A stretch of 64,000 bases of DNA. Origin: Prochloraceae cyanobacterium. GTDB lineage: Bacteria; Cyanobacteriota; Cyanobacteriia; Cyanobacteriales; JASJDA01. Under the pieces are notes generated by a model, which saw only the letters and a list, made by a program, of their open reading frames with translations, was not told the origin of the DNA and made no database searches. This document shows, one piece after another, positions 28,898-38,632 of the stretch. A program made the translations under genes and the position numbers. Location: contig JASJDA010000003.1 in NCBI GenBank assembly GCA_030065755.1, positions 27,541-91,540 on the forward strand. Reading direction: 5' to 3'. The number at the start of each line of letters is the position of its first letter. Positions within the stretch are counted from its first letter, which is position 1.

Positions 28898-29212
28898 CTA
28901 ATGTTTTGATTCGTAATGAGGACAATCATCACAAGGGCCAGAGGGATTAACAGCACAGCGAATATAAGGAGAGCGAGCATTATAGCGACAACTCAGGTTG
29001 CCAATAAAATAACTGTGGACTTCTTCTACTTGCTCCCATTCATCATCATCAGGCGGGCACGTGCTTCCCCTTCTTCGTCTCTCAAAAGTCATAGGGCGAA
29101 TATATCTGGGTCTTCTCGGCCATCGCCGCTTAAATTTGGGCAGTAACACCAAATAAAGTAGTGAAGGAATGAGACTAATGAGCAAAATAATGAGGATAAT
29201 CTCGATCGCCAT
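28898..29212 (-). CDS. DUF6464-like small membrane-anchored Cys-containing protein
   Basis: N-terminal TM then YFIGNLSCRYNARSPYIRCAVNPSGPCDDCPHYE. Confidence 0.6.
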   Translation of the reverse strand: MAIEIILIILLISLIPSLLYLVLLPKFKRRWPRRPRYIRPMTFERRRRGSTCPPDDDEWEQVEEVHSYFIGNLSCRYNARSPYIRCAVNPSGPCDDCPHYESKH

Positions 29213-29459
29213 ACTTTCCGATTTAGGTATTTTAAGTTAGTTACTACAGCCTGGACTTAATAAATAGTGGGCTAAGGGTTTTGTATTTTATACGCTGTAG
29301 CCTTTTTGATATGCTGCTAGCGCGACATTTATAATCTCATTATCTCAAAAGCTCAAAGACCTAAATCTAAAGAGTTTTCAAATTTTTTACCCCGTATCTG
29401 AAGATACGGGGCTATCAATTGCAATTGTTTAGTTTATACTATTATTTTCTTGTTGCTCG

Positions 29460-29897
29460 TTAATAAACGTAAGTTTTCATCTTTTCTGGGTGATTTGCTT
29501 GTAAGGAAAATCCCCGATCGATTTCTTTGACAGTAATTTTTTTAGCTTGAAGTGCTGTTGTAAGAAAGTCTACTGCTTCTTCCGGCTTCCCTTGACCGCA
29601 AAAAAATAGATCGGCTGCAAAATAGCCGTATTCTGGCCAAGTGTGAATGGCAATGTGAGATTCTGCTAAAGTTGCTGTTGCGGTTACTCCATGGGGACTA
29701 AACTGGTGTACGCATAAATCAATCAGAGTTGCTTCTCCGGCACAAACAGCGTCTGTAATAGCGCTGCGAATGCGATCGGGGTCGTTTAGCAGGTCTGTTG
29801 GTGCTTCCCATGCATCTACTACCAAGTGAGTTCCCACTTTTACCATTCTTTTCAATCTACTCCATCGTAAAAATCCCAAGCTATTTAGGTATAACAC
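29460..29897 (-). CDS. speD: S-adenosylmethionine decarboxylase proenzyme (SpeD/SpeH)
   Basis: LAESHIAIHTWPEYGYFAADLFFCG cleavage/active-site region. Confidence 0.93.
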   Translation of the reverse strand: MLYLNSLGFLRWSRLKRMVKVGTHLVVDAWEAPTDLLNDPDRIRSAITDAVCAGEATLIDLCVHQFSPHGVTATATLAESHIAIHTWPEYGYFAADLFFCGQGKPEEAVDFLTTALQAKKITVKEIDRGFSLQANHPEKMKTYVY

Positions 29898-29954
29898 ATG
29901 ATTATCTATTCCTCAATAGAACTACCTTAGAGGTTTGGGAGGTCTGAGAGAATA

Positions 29955-31025
29955 TTATATTGCTATTTGCGTACCATTAGGCATAATTGTTTTTTCTAAA
30001 GATGCAGCTAGAAAATTAGTTTTGCTGAGGTTGGCTCCAATAAGATTAGCTTCATTGAGGTTAGTTCCACTCAAATTAGCACCCTTTAAATCGCTCAGTA
30101 ATAAACCAGCTTGGAATAAGTTGGCTCCAGAGAGATTAGCATTACATAGTTTAGCATTAAGCAAGCTACTTCCTGTTAGGTTAGCTTGAGTTAATTGAGT
30201 TTGTTTGAGGTTGGCTGACTTGAGTTTTGCTTCTTGTAGATTCGCTTTATTTAAGTTAGCACCAGTTAAATTAGCTCCTTCTAGATTAGTTCCTTCTAGA
30301 TTAGCTCCTTCTAGATTAGCTCCTTTTAAATTAGCTCCCCGCAGATCGGCTAAACTTAGATCGGCTTGCTTTAAATTTGCTTTTTGCAGATTGGCTCGAT
30401 TTAATGAAGCTCTAATTAATATTGTTTGGGTGAGATTGGCTCTACTTAAATTAGCTTCTGAGAGTATCGCTTTTGTGAAAATGGCACGCTCTAAATTAGC
30501 ATCACAAAGAATTGCTCTGGTTAGAGTAGCTGCGGTGAGATTGGCCGATCTTAGTTGAGTTTCGCTCAGTTGGGCTTGAATTAAACTACTGCTAACTAAA
30601 CAGGCATTGCTGAGATCCGCTTTGTAGATATTAGCATGACAAAGAATTGCACCACTTAAGTCTGCTTCTACTAAAATCGCTTCCGTTAGTATTGCATTAG
30701 ATAAGGTAGTCTCAACTAGTTTGGCTTTAGATAAGTTTCCTTGACTCAAATCTATACTATTTAAGTTAGAAGCAATTAATTTAACTTCACTTAAATTTGC
30801 TCCTCTCAGCTTTGCTTGGCGAAGATTGATACGATTGAGATTAGCTTTAACTAACTTTGCTTTAATCAATTTGATTCCAGTAAAATTACGCTCTCCTTTT
30901 CTATATCTTGTCAAAATTACATTGCCACTGTCTAGATTGCTGGTATTCATAAAAAAGGTAAAAACAGTATGTTTTTTACTGATAAAGTTCTGTATTTTTC
31001 TCTGATATCTCAAAAATAGAGCCAA
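29955..31025 (-). CDS. Pentapeptide repeat protein
   Basis: About 50 A(N/D)Lxx repeats, e.g. ANLKGANLEGANLEGTNLEGANLTGANL. Confidence 0.95.
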   Translation of the reverse strand: MALFLRYQRKIQNFISKKHTVFTFFMNTSNLDSGNVILTRYRKGERNFTGIKLIKAKLVKANLNRINLRQAKLRGANLSEVKLIASNLNSIDLSQGNLSKAKLVETTLSNAILTEAILVEADLSGAILCHANIYKADLSNACLVSSSLIQAQLSETQLRSANLTAATLTRAILCDANLERAIFTKAILSEANLSRANLTQTILIRASLNRANLQKANLKQADLSLADLRGANLKGANLEGANLEGTNLEGANLTGANLNKANLQEAKLKSANLKQTQLTQANLTGSSLLNAKLCNANLSGANLFQAGLLLSDLKGANLSGTNLNEANLIGANLSKTNFLAASLEKTIMPNGTQIAI

Positions 31026-31287
31026 TATCTTCTACTATTTGGATAGAAACTAATAGATCGATAGCTCAGTTTTTTAGTAGTAATAAAAAGTAGATTTTGA
31101 AACTATTTAGATATTAGATTTCGTTCCCTCTATTGGAATTTTCTACCTCATTACCTAAAAATTTTATTCGTAGAGTTATTTATGATGAGGGCTGGTTGCG
31201 AATAGTTTTAATGTTATTTTTTAGTAGAACACTCTACTCCCTTTGAAGACATCGAACCAAAAGTACTATCGCTATAGATAGTCTGTC

Positions 31288-31322
31288 CCCAGACCTATAC
31301 ATTCTCTCCAACCAGGTCTGGG
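31288..31322. other. 9-bp stem-loop in the long intergenic region upstream of leuB
   Basis: cccagacct ... aggtctggg perfect inverted repeat. Confidence 0.6.
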
Positions 31323-31827
31323 CATTAAACTAGAAAAGTCTTTTGACTTAGTTATTCTACTCGAATCTGTTTTTTCTTCTAAATCTCTGCTCAGTATCAT
31401 AAAGTTATGAGCATGTCTATTTTAAGCTTATACTAGCTAAGTTTTAGTTTTTGTAATTGCACACTTTAGACTTGACACCTAGATCTTTATAGGCATAAAT
31501 ATCTATCGATGCCAACATTTACTCCAAGGCTAAATTTCCTAGAATTGGTGCATTATAAATTACACCTCAAGGATAGTAGATTAAATGAGTATTTTACAAG
31601 ATAACTCTAACAAATATTCATTATAGCCCAACAACAAAAATGGTAAGATTGTTTTTTACGCGCACGGTCTGGGATAAAACCCTAGCAGGCGCCATCTTGA
31701 GGGGATTGCGATCGCAATCTCGAAGAGGTTCGATCCAAAAACAAACAACAAATAACGAATAGCCAATAACCAATAACAATCCAGATATTATAGTTAAGCT
31801 CTTTTTACAAACAACAACTAACTAACC

Positions 31828-32916
31828 ATGACCGGACAATACCGCATTACCCTTCTACCTGGCGATGGCATTGGCCCTGAAATTATGTCGGTAACGGTAG
31901 AATTACTGAAAGTTATTGGCGAGAAATTTAATATCCAGTTTGATTTTACTGAAGCAGTTATTGGGGGTGCGGCGATCGACGCTACAGGAGAACCCCTACC
32001 CGCCAAAACTCTAGAAATTTGTCGCAATAGCGATGCGGTGTTACTAGCGGCTATTGGCGGTTATAAATGGGATAATTTACCTCGTCACCAACGCCCAGAA
32101 ACGGGATTGTTAGGATTGAGGGCAGGATTGGGTTTATTTGCTAATTTGCGACCAGCTACTATTTTCCCTCAATTGGTCGATGCTTCTACCCTCAAACGGG
32201 AAGTCGTTGAAGGGGTAGATGTTATGGTGGTGCGAGAACTAACTGGCGGTATTTATTTCGGTCAACCTAAAGGTATTTTTGCCACGGAGACGGGGCAAAA
32301 ACGGGGGGTAAATACCATGGGTTATACCGAAGCTGAAATCGATCGCATTGCTAAAGTGGGGTTTGAAACGGCACAAAAACGCTCTGGCAAACTTTGCTCG
32401 GTGGATAAGGCAAATGTCTTGGACGTGTCTCAATTGTGGCGCGATCGCGTTACTAACATGGCTCAGGAATATCCGGATGTGGAACTATCTCACCTCTACG
32501 TAGATAATGCTGCCATGCAGCTAGTTCGCGCCCCCAAACAATTCGATACTATTGTTACGGGCAATCTCTTTGGGGATATCCTCTCCGATATTTCTGCTAT
32601 GCTTACTGGCAGTATAGGGATGTTACCCTCTGCTAGTTTAGGTGCTGACGGCCCTGGCCTGTTTGAACCCGTCCACGGTTCTGCTCCCGATATAGCAGGT
32701 CAAAATAAAGCTAATCCTTTGGCTATGGTTTTGAGTGCGGCTATGATGCTGCGCTACGAACTAAATCAACCTCAGGCAGCTAACAGCATAGAAAAGGCAG
32801 TAAGTCAAGTCTTAGAAAGAGGCGATCGAACGGGAGATATTATGTCAGAAGGAATGAATCTCTTGGGCTGTACTGCTATGGGAGAAGCTTTAATAGAAGT
32901 TATAAAAATACAATAA
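31828..32916 (+). CDS. leuB: 3-isopropylmalate dehydrogenase
   Basis: [59 protein letters not shown]. Confidence 0.95.
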   Translation: MTGQYRITLLPGDGIGPEIMSVTVELLKVIGEKFNIQFDFTEAVIGGAAIDATGEPLPAKTLEICRNSDAVLLAAIGGYKWDNLPRHQRPETGLLGLRAGLGLFANLRPATIFPQLVDASTLKREVVEGVDVMVVRELTGGIYFGQPKGIFATETGQKRGVNTMGYTEAEIDRIAKVGFETAQKRSGKLCSVDKANVLDVSQLWRDRVTNMAQEYPDVELSHLYVDNAAMQLVRAPKQFDTIVTGNLFGDILSDISAMLTGSIGMLPSASLGADGPGLFEPVHGSAPDIAGQNKANPLAMVLSAAMMLRYELNQPQAANSIEKAVSQVLERGDRTGDIMSEGMNLLGCTAMGEALIEVIKIQ

Positions 32917-32981
32917 AATTTATCTTTACCTCTTGCCAACAAAAACAAGGTATTATATTTGGCTAGATCCTACTGGGATCG

Positions 32982-33260
32982 ATGAGACAGAGACAGGTGA
33001 CTAAAATAATGTCGAGAACCTCAGAGATGGAAATGGATCGAGCTAAAATTCCCATATCCCTAGATCCAATATTACTAAGAGCAGCGCGAAAAACCTATCA
33101 AACTTACTCTCAGTTACACTCTAAATTACCTAAAATTCCTCTAGGCGTAGTCATAAATCGGTATAATTACCGAGGTCATTTGATTTTTCGCAAAAAACCC
33201 ATTCTATTGCCAGGGGAATCTTTCATACCCTTAAATCAGCTAGAAGAGCAATTTTATTAA
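32982..33260 (+). CDS. Hypothetical protein
   Basis: 92 aa ORF, internal start MSRTSEM possible; no recognised family. Confidence 0.4.
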   Translation: MRQRQVTKIMSRTSEMEMDRAKIPISLDPILLRAARKTYQTYSQLHSKLPKIPLGVVINRYNYRGHLIFRKKPILLPGESFIPLNQLEEQFY

Positions 33261-33369
33261 TCCCGATCGACAGTCCGATAGATTGGGGTATAATCACTAG
33301 ATTAACTTTAAAACCGATAGAGATACCACTGTAAATTTACTGAACTTGTAAGAGATTCTCAATCTCGAC

Positions 33370-34850
33370 AATGAATTGACTGCTCCCCTGCTTAAAAGAG
33401 AGGGGATTCTAATAAGGAGGTTTGAGAACGGGTTAAAACCGCATTCTCAAACGCTGTTTTCTTATTAGCTGACCAAAGTTTAATTCTCTGGGGACGAGTC
33501 AAAGCGCCCCTAGACACTCGCTCAAGGCTTACATTGCTAAGAATGCTTGAGGTTGTGCTTACTTGTGTTAGTTTGCAAATGATATTTGCTGCTCCATTAC
33601 AGTCAGCATTGATATACCAGTTGTTAGCGGTTCGATACAAACCGCGCTTAGTTCTTGTACCTGATGGTTTCCAATCTTTGGGTTTTTCACCTATGGTTGG
33701 CAGATAGTCACCATCTAAAAAACTAGCAATACTTGTATAAGATTCTTCAGTTTCAACGAACTGAATTCCGTATTGAGAACATAGTTGTTCAATTCTTTCT
33801 TTGAGTCTGGCTGTAGGAATAGGGACAAACTCAGAGTTATTCTTTTTGCCGATATTGATACTGTCTTTGTTTCGTTTGTTCCAACCAAAAATAACAGTAC
33901 CTATATTGTTTTTTAGGCAATGATTAATTACTATTCTTGCTGCTTTATTGATTCCATCTTTGACTTGTCTATTGCGTTTTTCGGTTATGGCAGCTAACTT
34001 ATTATTCCAAAAATCTTGAGACTTATTCTCTTTAATAGTTGAGACTTTCTTGTTATACCAGCGATTCATTGATTTCAGATGCTTACCATCAACAATAAAG
34101 CTGGTGTCAACGTTAGACACACAGGTTAACCAGTTATCAACTCCTGGGTCTATTCCTAGTACATTATCTGGGTTAACCTGAAATGTTTCTATTTGTTTTT
34201 CATAGACAAACTCAAAGTAGAAACATTTATTTCTAGGAAGTATTCTCAACTCTTTAATGTCAGCAAAGTTAAGGTTAGCAGGTATTGAAATCAAAAAACT
34301 ATCTATTGCAAACCATCTTTTACAGGTCGTGCCTAGTGGTACTCTAATCTGACCCTCTTTTAGCTTTAATGCCTGCTTGGGGTAACTTACTGTGGCTAAT
34401 CCACCTTTTTTTCTATAATTAGGGATTTGTGGTCTTTCAGTTATTTTGCCCTTTTTATATGCCTTGATTAGTCCATAATAAGACTTGAAAGATTCCGCGA
34501 CAGTTCTCAATATTTGTTGTGCCGCTTGAGAGTATAAAACCTTGTAGTGGTTGTTGCTTTTGTAGACTTTCTCTAAGTCATATTTACCTATACCTTTTTG
34601 AGCTTTAAAGTATAGTTGTCTGGCATAATAAATCCCCATGTTAGTGAGTTTATGAGACTCTTCACATAAGAATGTTAGTATGTTGAGTAGGTCTGGGTTT
34701 TGACTTACTAAAACTTGCTGACAACCGTACATATTTTGGGATTTACACTAATAAAATTGTACCATGTTTCGAGACACTTAAAAGTGTCTGACCTAAACGG
34801 TTCGCTCGTTTTCATCCCCTACTTGAAAGACAGGGGCTTTCAACATCGCT
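33370..34850 (-). mobile_element. IS200/IS605-superfamily element carrying only tnpB
   Basis: tnpB ORF bracketed by subterminal hairpins cccctgcttaaaagagagggg (about 33385) and cccctacttgaaagacagggg (about 34820); boundaries approximate. Confidence 0.6.
33392..34732 (-). CDS. tnpB: TnpB-family RNA-guided nuclease/transposase-associated protein
   Basis: LGIDPGVDNWLTCVS RuvC-I; ETEESYTSIASFLDGD; NADCNGAANIICK RuvC-III; no CxxC zinc ribbon visible. Confidence 0.88.
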   Translation of the reverse strand: MYGCQQVLVSQNPDLLNILTFLCEESHKLTNMGIYYARQLYFKAQKGIGKYDLEKVYKSNNHYKVLYSQAAQQILRTVAESFKSYYGLIKAYKKGKITERPQIPNYRKKGGLATVSYPKQALKLKEGQIRVPLGTTCKRWFAIDSFLISIPANLNFADIKELRILPRNKCFYFEFVYEKQIETFQVNPDNVLGIDPGVDNWLTCVSNVDTSFIVDGKHLKSMNRWYNKKVSTIKENKSQDFWNNKLAAITEKRNRQVKDGINKAARIVINHCLKNNIGTVIFGWNKRNKDSINIGKKNNSEFVPIPTARLKERIEQLCSQYGIQFVETEESYTSIASFLDGDYLPTIGEKPKDWKPSGTRTKRGLYRTANNWYINADCNGAANIICKLTQVSTTSSILSNVSLERVSRGALTRPQRIKLWSANKKTAFENAVLTRSQTSLLESPLF

Positions 34851-34869
34851 ATTCCGGTAAAAACACTCC

Positions 34870-37800
34870 TTACCATATATGGCGCCCCGTAGCCGGTTCC
34901 TGCGGGACAGATGCTTTTGCAAGAGGTCTGTGACAAAGTTGGCGATCGTCTTGCGATCGACCCTTAGTAACGCTCTTTTCCGTCGAAAGATTGTTCTGCA
35001 AGTAATCTCGTACCCAATTGCAAGCTTTTTGTGTCAGCGCCTCCAAACTCCGATCGATATCTAAATTCCAAATAATTACCTTTCCTAAAGAATCTGAAGA
35101 GGCAAGTATTTTACCGTCAGGAGAAAAACTAACACTTCTAACAGCCCCATTATGACCCTGCAAAATTTGAATTTGCTTTCCTTTGGGGTTCCACAGGTTA
35201 ATAGTGCCCTTATAGGAACCAGAGGCGATCGTCTTTCCGTCAGGAGAGAAACTAGCACTCCCAATAGAGTCTTGAGGGCTTTTGAGGGTAAGATACTCTT
35301 TTCCCTCTAGAGTCCATATTTTAATGGTTCCATCTCTTCCTGCCGAAGCGATCGTCTTTCCGTCAGGACTAAAACTAACCTCGATCGCCCAATCTTTATG
35401 ACCTTTGAAGGTACGAATTAATGTACCGTCTAGGTGCCACAATTTTATTGTTTTGTCCTCACTCCCAGAAACGATCGTTTTTCCGTCGGGACTAAAATCG
35501 ATACTAAAAACAGCACCTTCATGACCGATCGAAGTTCCGATCTCTGTTCCCTCTGCGTCCCACAATTTTATTGTTTTGTCCTCGCTAGCAGAAGCAACAA
35601 TTTGGCTGTCTGGGCTAAATTTTACACTCCAAACGGCTCCAGTATGACCCTTGAGAATTTTATTGAGTTGAAATTTACCTTCTGGGTTTTGGTGCCAAAG
35701 GGCGATGGTTTGTCCCCAACTGGCGATCGCCATACTACTACTGTCGGGACTAAATGCAACATCCCTAACTGCGGAGTGAAAACCTTCTAATGTTTGCAAT
35801 AGTTGTCCTGACAGACTCCATAGTTTGACATTAAAATCCAGCCCCGCAGTAGCAAGAATATTACCGTCAGGACTAAAAGTAACGTCTCTAACTGCTGCGT
35901 TATCTGCTTGAATAATTTTGAGGGTATTGTTGTTGAGCTGCCATAGTTTAATGGTTCTGTCTTCGCTAGCGCTAGCAATGGTTTGACCGTCGGGAGAAAA
36001 ACTAACACCCCAAACAGAATCTTGATGTCTTTTAAGGGTTTCTAATTCTTTTCCGTGTAAACTCCAGAGTTTAACTGTAGTATCCCAACTAGCACTAGCA
36101 AGGGTTTGACCGTCAGGAGAGAAATTGATGCGAAATACGGCTGCATTGTGAGCGGGAAAAGATACCCTTTCCTTCCCGTCTTTGCTCCACAGTTTAATTG
36201 TTCCGTCTCGACTGCTGCTAGCAAGGGTTTGACCGTAGGGACTAAATTTGACACTAAAGACCCAGTCAGTATGTCCCTCAATAGTTTTTAATTTTTTGCC
36301 CTTTTTACTCCACAGTTCGATCGAACCGTCTGCAGCTGCAGAGGCAAACATTTGTTCGTCAGGACTCACGTCGAGATCGAATATTCCACCTCGATCGCTC
36401 TGAAAACTGTGGATCTCTTTTCCTTGTAAATTCCAAACTTTAATTTTCCCATCCCAACTAGCGCTTACAATGACGCGATTTTTGGGACAAAAAATCGCAC
36501 TTACTACCCAACTTTTATGACCTCGCAAAGTTTGCTGAAGTTGAAATTTTCCACTTCGATCTCGCTGCCAAATTTTAATTGTTTTATCTTCGCTACCAGT
36601 CACTAAAGTTTTGCTATCGGGACTGAAATTAAGGCTCCAAACGGCATCTTCATGAGCTTGCCAACTTTGCAATTCTTTTCCTTGAGGATTCCAGATTTTT
36701 ATTTTTCCCTCTCGATCGCTACTGACTATTAACTGACCGTCAGGACTAAAAGTTACATTCATCACTGAATCTCTATGTCCTTGAAGTCTGTTGCGCTCTT
36801 TAATCCAGTACATAACTTCTTGCAGAGAGCTTTCTAGTTTATTTTGTACTTCTGGATCTTTTTTCATTACAGACTGTAGCTTTTTAGCGGCTCTGAGACT
36901 TTCTAACAGTGCGTCAAATTCTTCTTTATTTGCCAATAAAGCTTTTGAAGAAGTTATTAGAGCTTGAATTTCACTGAGGGTAGCTTGTTGTTTTTGTTTA
37001 GCAGCTTGCATCGATAGGTTTGCTGCTAATCCTAACAAGAAAATAGCCAAAACAGAAATACTAGACAGTCCAATTAATCCCAAGCGAATAGTTCGCTTAG
37101 CTTTTTGTTGAGCTTCTGATAAGATTCGATTGGCTATTTCAGCGGCTTCTAAGGCAGTTTGTACTTCTTTTTTATCTAATTCTTGACTGGCAGCCAGAAA
37201 ATGATAATCCCAATCGCTCAAACTTTTATCTACCGACCAAGCTTGTGCATCTTCTAATGCTTTCCCCCGCAAAAGTCGAGATTCGTCGGTACATTCAGAA
37301 ATAATCCACGCTCGTAAATTTTCCGAATAAGGTCGCCTTTTTGACAGTTCTTTTTCTACCCATTCTCGATTGAAAACTGCTTCGTAAATGCGGTTATAAA
37401 CTTTTAATTCCCCTTGTTTCTTGACGACTAATCCCGATAAAAGTAGATCTATTTGTTCTGCACTATTGTCGGTAATAATGTGTCCTTGCTGCAGAATTTT
37501 TTGATATATTCCTAGTAAACGTCCAGTACGCTGTTCGTTTTTGAGCAGGCGATCGCGTATAGTTCTTAAATGTTCTGGTTCGTCTTGAAATTCCCAGTTA
37601 TTAATAATCTGGGATTCTACTATATAGGCTATCTTAGCTTGCCTCATAATCTGGGCAATTGACTTATTATTATCTTCAGAATCTAAATTAGGAAAAGAGG
37701 GAGTATATTTGGGCTGAGTTACTTTTTTTAGATCGCCAACTTGGAGATTATCCCACTGTCGATCGCTTCCATATTCCCACACTAACTGACACAATTTTTG

Positions 37801-38541
37801 GGTGAGAAATGGCTGTCCTCCTGTCCAAAATAAAATTTCTTTAAGTACTGCTTGCGGATTGCCAACTTTTCCTGCTAATCCTTTGGCTAGAGGTTTAACT
37901 TCTTCTAATTGAAATCCTTGTAATTGAATTGCTTTACCAATATTAAAAGGAGTGCGATCGCGATCTTGTATTAAATCTGAGGGGGTCGCTACTCCAAAAA
38001 TAGCAAAAGTCAGGCGATTATATTCTGAATTTTCTGCTCTTTTGTTGTAGCAAAAACGAATAAAAGCAAAAAAATCGTCGCTGGAAAAATTCAAACTGAG
38101 AATACTATCTATTTCATCAATAAAAATAAAAATTTTTTCGCTGCTTATTTCAGTTAATAAAACATCTTCAATAAATCTCTGTAAAATTTTAACCGGAGAC
38201 AATCCTTCTTGTTCTTTCCACCAAGATTTTAAATTAATTTTCCCAGAGTAATTTAACCCCCGCCACAACTCATATATTAATCCTTTATACCACTGTTGTG
38301 GAGTAATATTTTGACTGCCAATACTAGTAAGATCTACTGAAACACAGCTATATCCTTCTTGTTTCAATCGATGTTTAATGCGTACTCGCAAACTAGATTT
38401 ACCCATTTGTCGGGAATTAAGTATGTAACAAAATTCCCCTTTTCTCAAAGCTTCATATAATTCTCTATCTGCTTGTCGATCGACATAACTGGGTGAATTG
38501 AATTTCAGACTTCCACCAACTTGATATTGATAATTTGTCAT
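34870..38541 (-). CDS. AAA-like (AAA_35) ATPase with C-terminal WD40 repeats
   Basis: P-loop NSRQMGKSSL, FIDEIDS Walker B, TM segment, then 14 WD40 repeats (FSPDGxxxASxSxDxTIKLW). Confidence 0.93.
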   Translation of the reverse strand: MTNYQYQVGGSLKFNSPSYVDRQADRELYEALRKGEFCYILNSRQMGKSSLRVRIKHRLKQEGYSCVSVDLTSIGSQNITPQQWYKGLIYELWRGLNYSGKINLKSWWKEQEGLSPVKILQRFIEDVLLTEISSEKIFIFIDEIDSILSLNFSSDDFFAFIRFCYNKRAENSEYNRLTFAIFGVATPSDLIQDRDRTPFNIGKAIQLQGFQLEEVKPLAKGLAGKVGNPQAVLKEILFWTGGQPFLTQKLCQLVWEYGSDRQWDNLQVGDLKKVTQPKYTPSFPNLDSEDNNKSIAQIMRQAKIAYIVESQIINNWEFQDEPEHLRTIRDRLLKNEQRTGRLLGIYQKILQQGHIITDNSAEQIDLLLSGLVVKKQGELKVYNRIYEAVFNREWVEKELSKRRPYSENLRAWIISECTDESRLLRGKALEDAQAWSVDKSLSDWDYHFLAASQELDKKEVQTALEAAEIANRILSEAQQKAKRTIRLGLIGLSSISVLAIFLLGLAANLSMQAAKQKQQATLSEIQALITSSKALLANKEEFDALLESLRAAKKLQSVMKKDPEVQNKLESSLQEVMYWIKERNRLQGHRDSVMNVTFSPDGQLIVSSDREGKIKIWNPQGKELQSWQAHEDAVWSLNFSPDSKTLVTGSEDKTIKIWQRDRSGKFQLQQTLRGHKSWVVSAIFCPKNRVIVSASWDGKIKVWNLQGKEIHSFQSDRGGIFDLDVSPDEQMFASAAADGSIELWSKKGKKLKTIEGHTDWVFSVKFSPYGQTLASSSRDGTIKLWSKDGKERVSFPAHNAAVFRINFSPDGQTLASASWDTTVKLWSLHGKELETLKRHQDSVWGVSFSPDGQTIASASEDRTIKLWQLNNNTLKIIQADNAAVRDVTFSPDGNILATAGLDFNVKLWSLSGQLLQTLEGFHSAVRDVAFSPDSSSMAIASWGQTIALWHQNPEGKFQLNKILKGHTGAVWSVKFSPDSQIVASASEDKTIKLWDAEGTEIGTSIGHEGAVFSIDFSPDGKTIVSGSEDKTIKLWHLDGTLIRTFKGHKDWAIEVSFSPDGKTIASAGRDGTIKIWTLEGKEYLTLKSPQDSIGSASFSPDGKTIASGSYKGTINLWNPKGKQIQILQGHNGAVRSVSFSPDGKILASSDSLGKVIIWNLDIDRSLEALTQKACNWVRDYLQNNLSTEKSVTKGRSQDDRQLCHRPLAKASVPQEPATGRHIW

Positions 38542-38630
38542 TTGCTATTTGCTGTTAGCTGTTGGTTGTTTGTATATAATTTTCTCCCCCATCTCCCCCT
38601 CTCCCCCTCTCCCCCTCTCCCTCTCTTTTT
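38541..38630. repeat. Composite repeat: C-rich tract (G-rich on minus strand) plus gctgttagctgttgg
   Basis: C5 runs at 38586, 38595, 38603, 38611; related to 24361-24440 in inverse orientation. Confidence 0.8.
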
Positions 38631-38632
38631 CT

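Noticed and set aside
29935-30558. Plus-strand Leu/Ala-rich ORFs over the pentapeptide-repeat gene
   Set aside because: Artefact of the repetitive A(N/D)LxX codons on the opposite strand.
35434-36291. Plus-strand and alternate-frame ORFs across the WD40 gene (118, 79, 73, 61 aa)
   Set aside because: Antisense/off-frame reading of repetitive WD40 codons; no independent start context or family.
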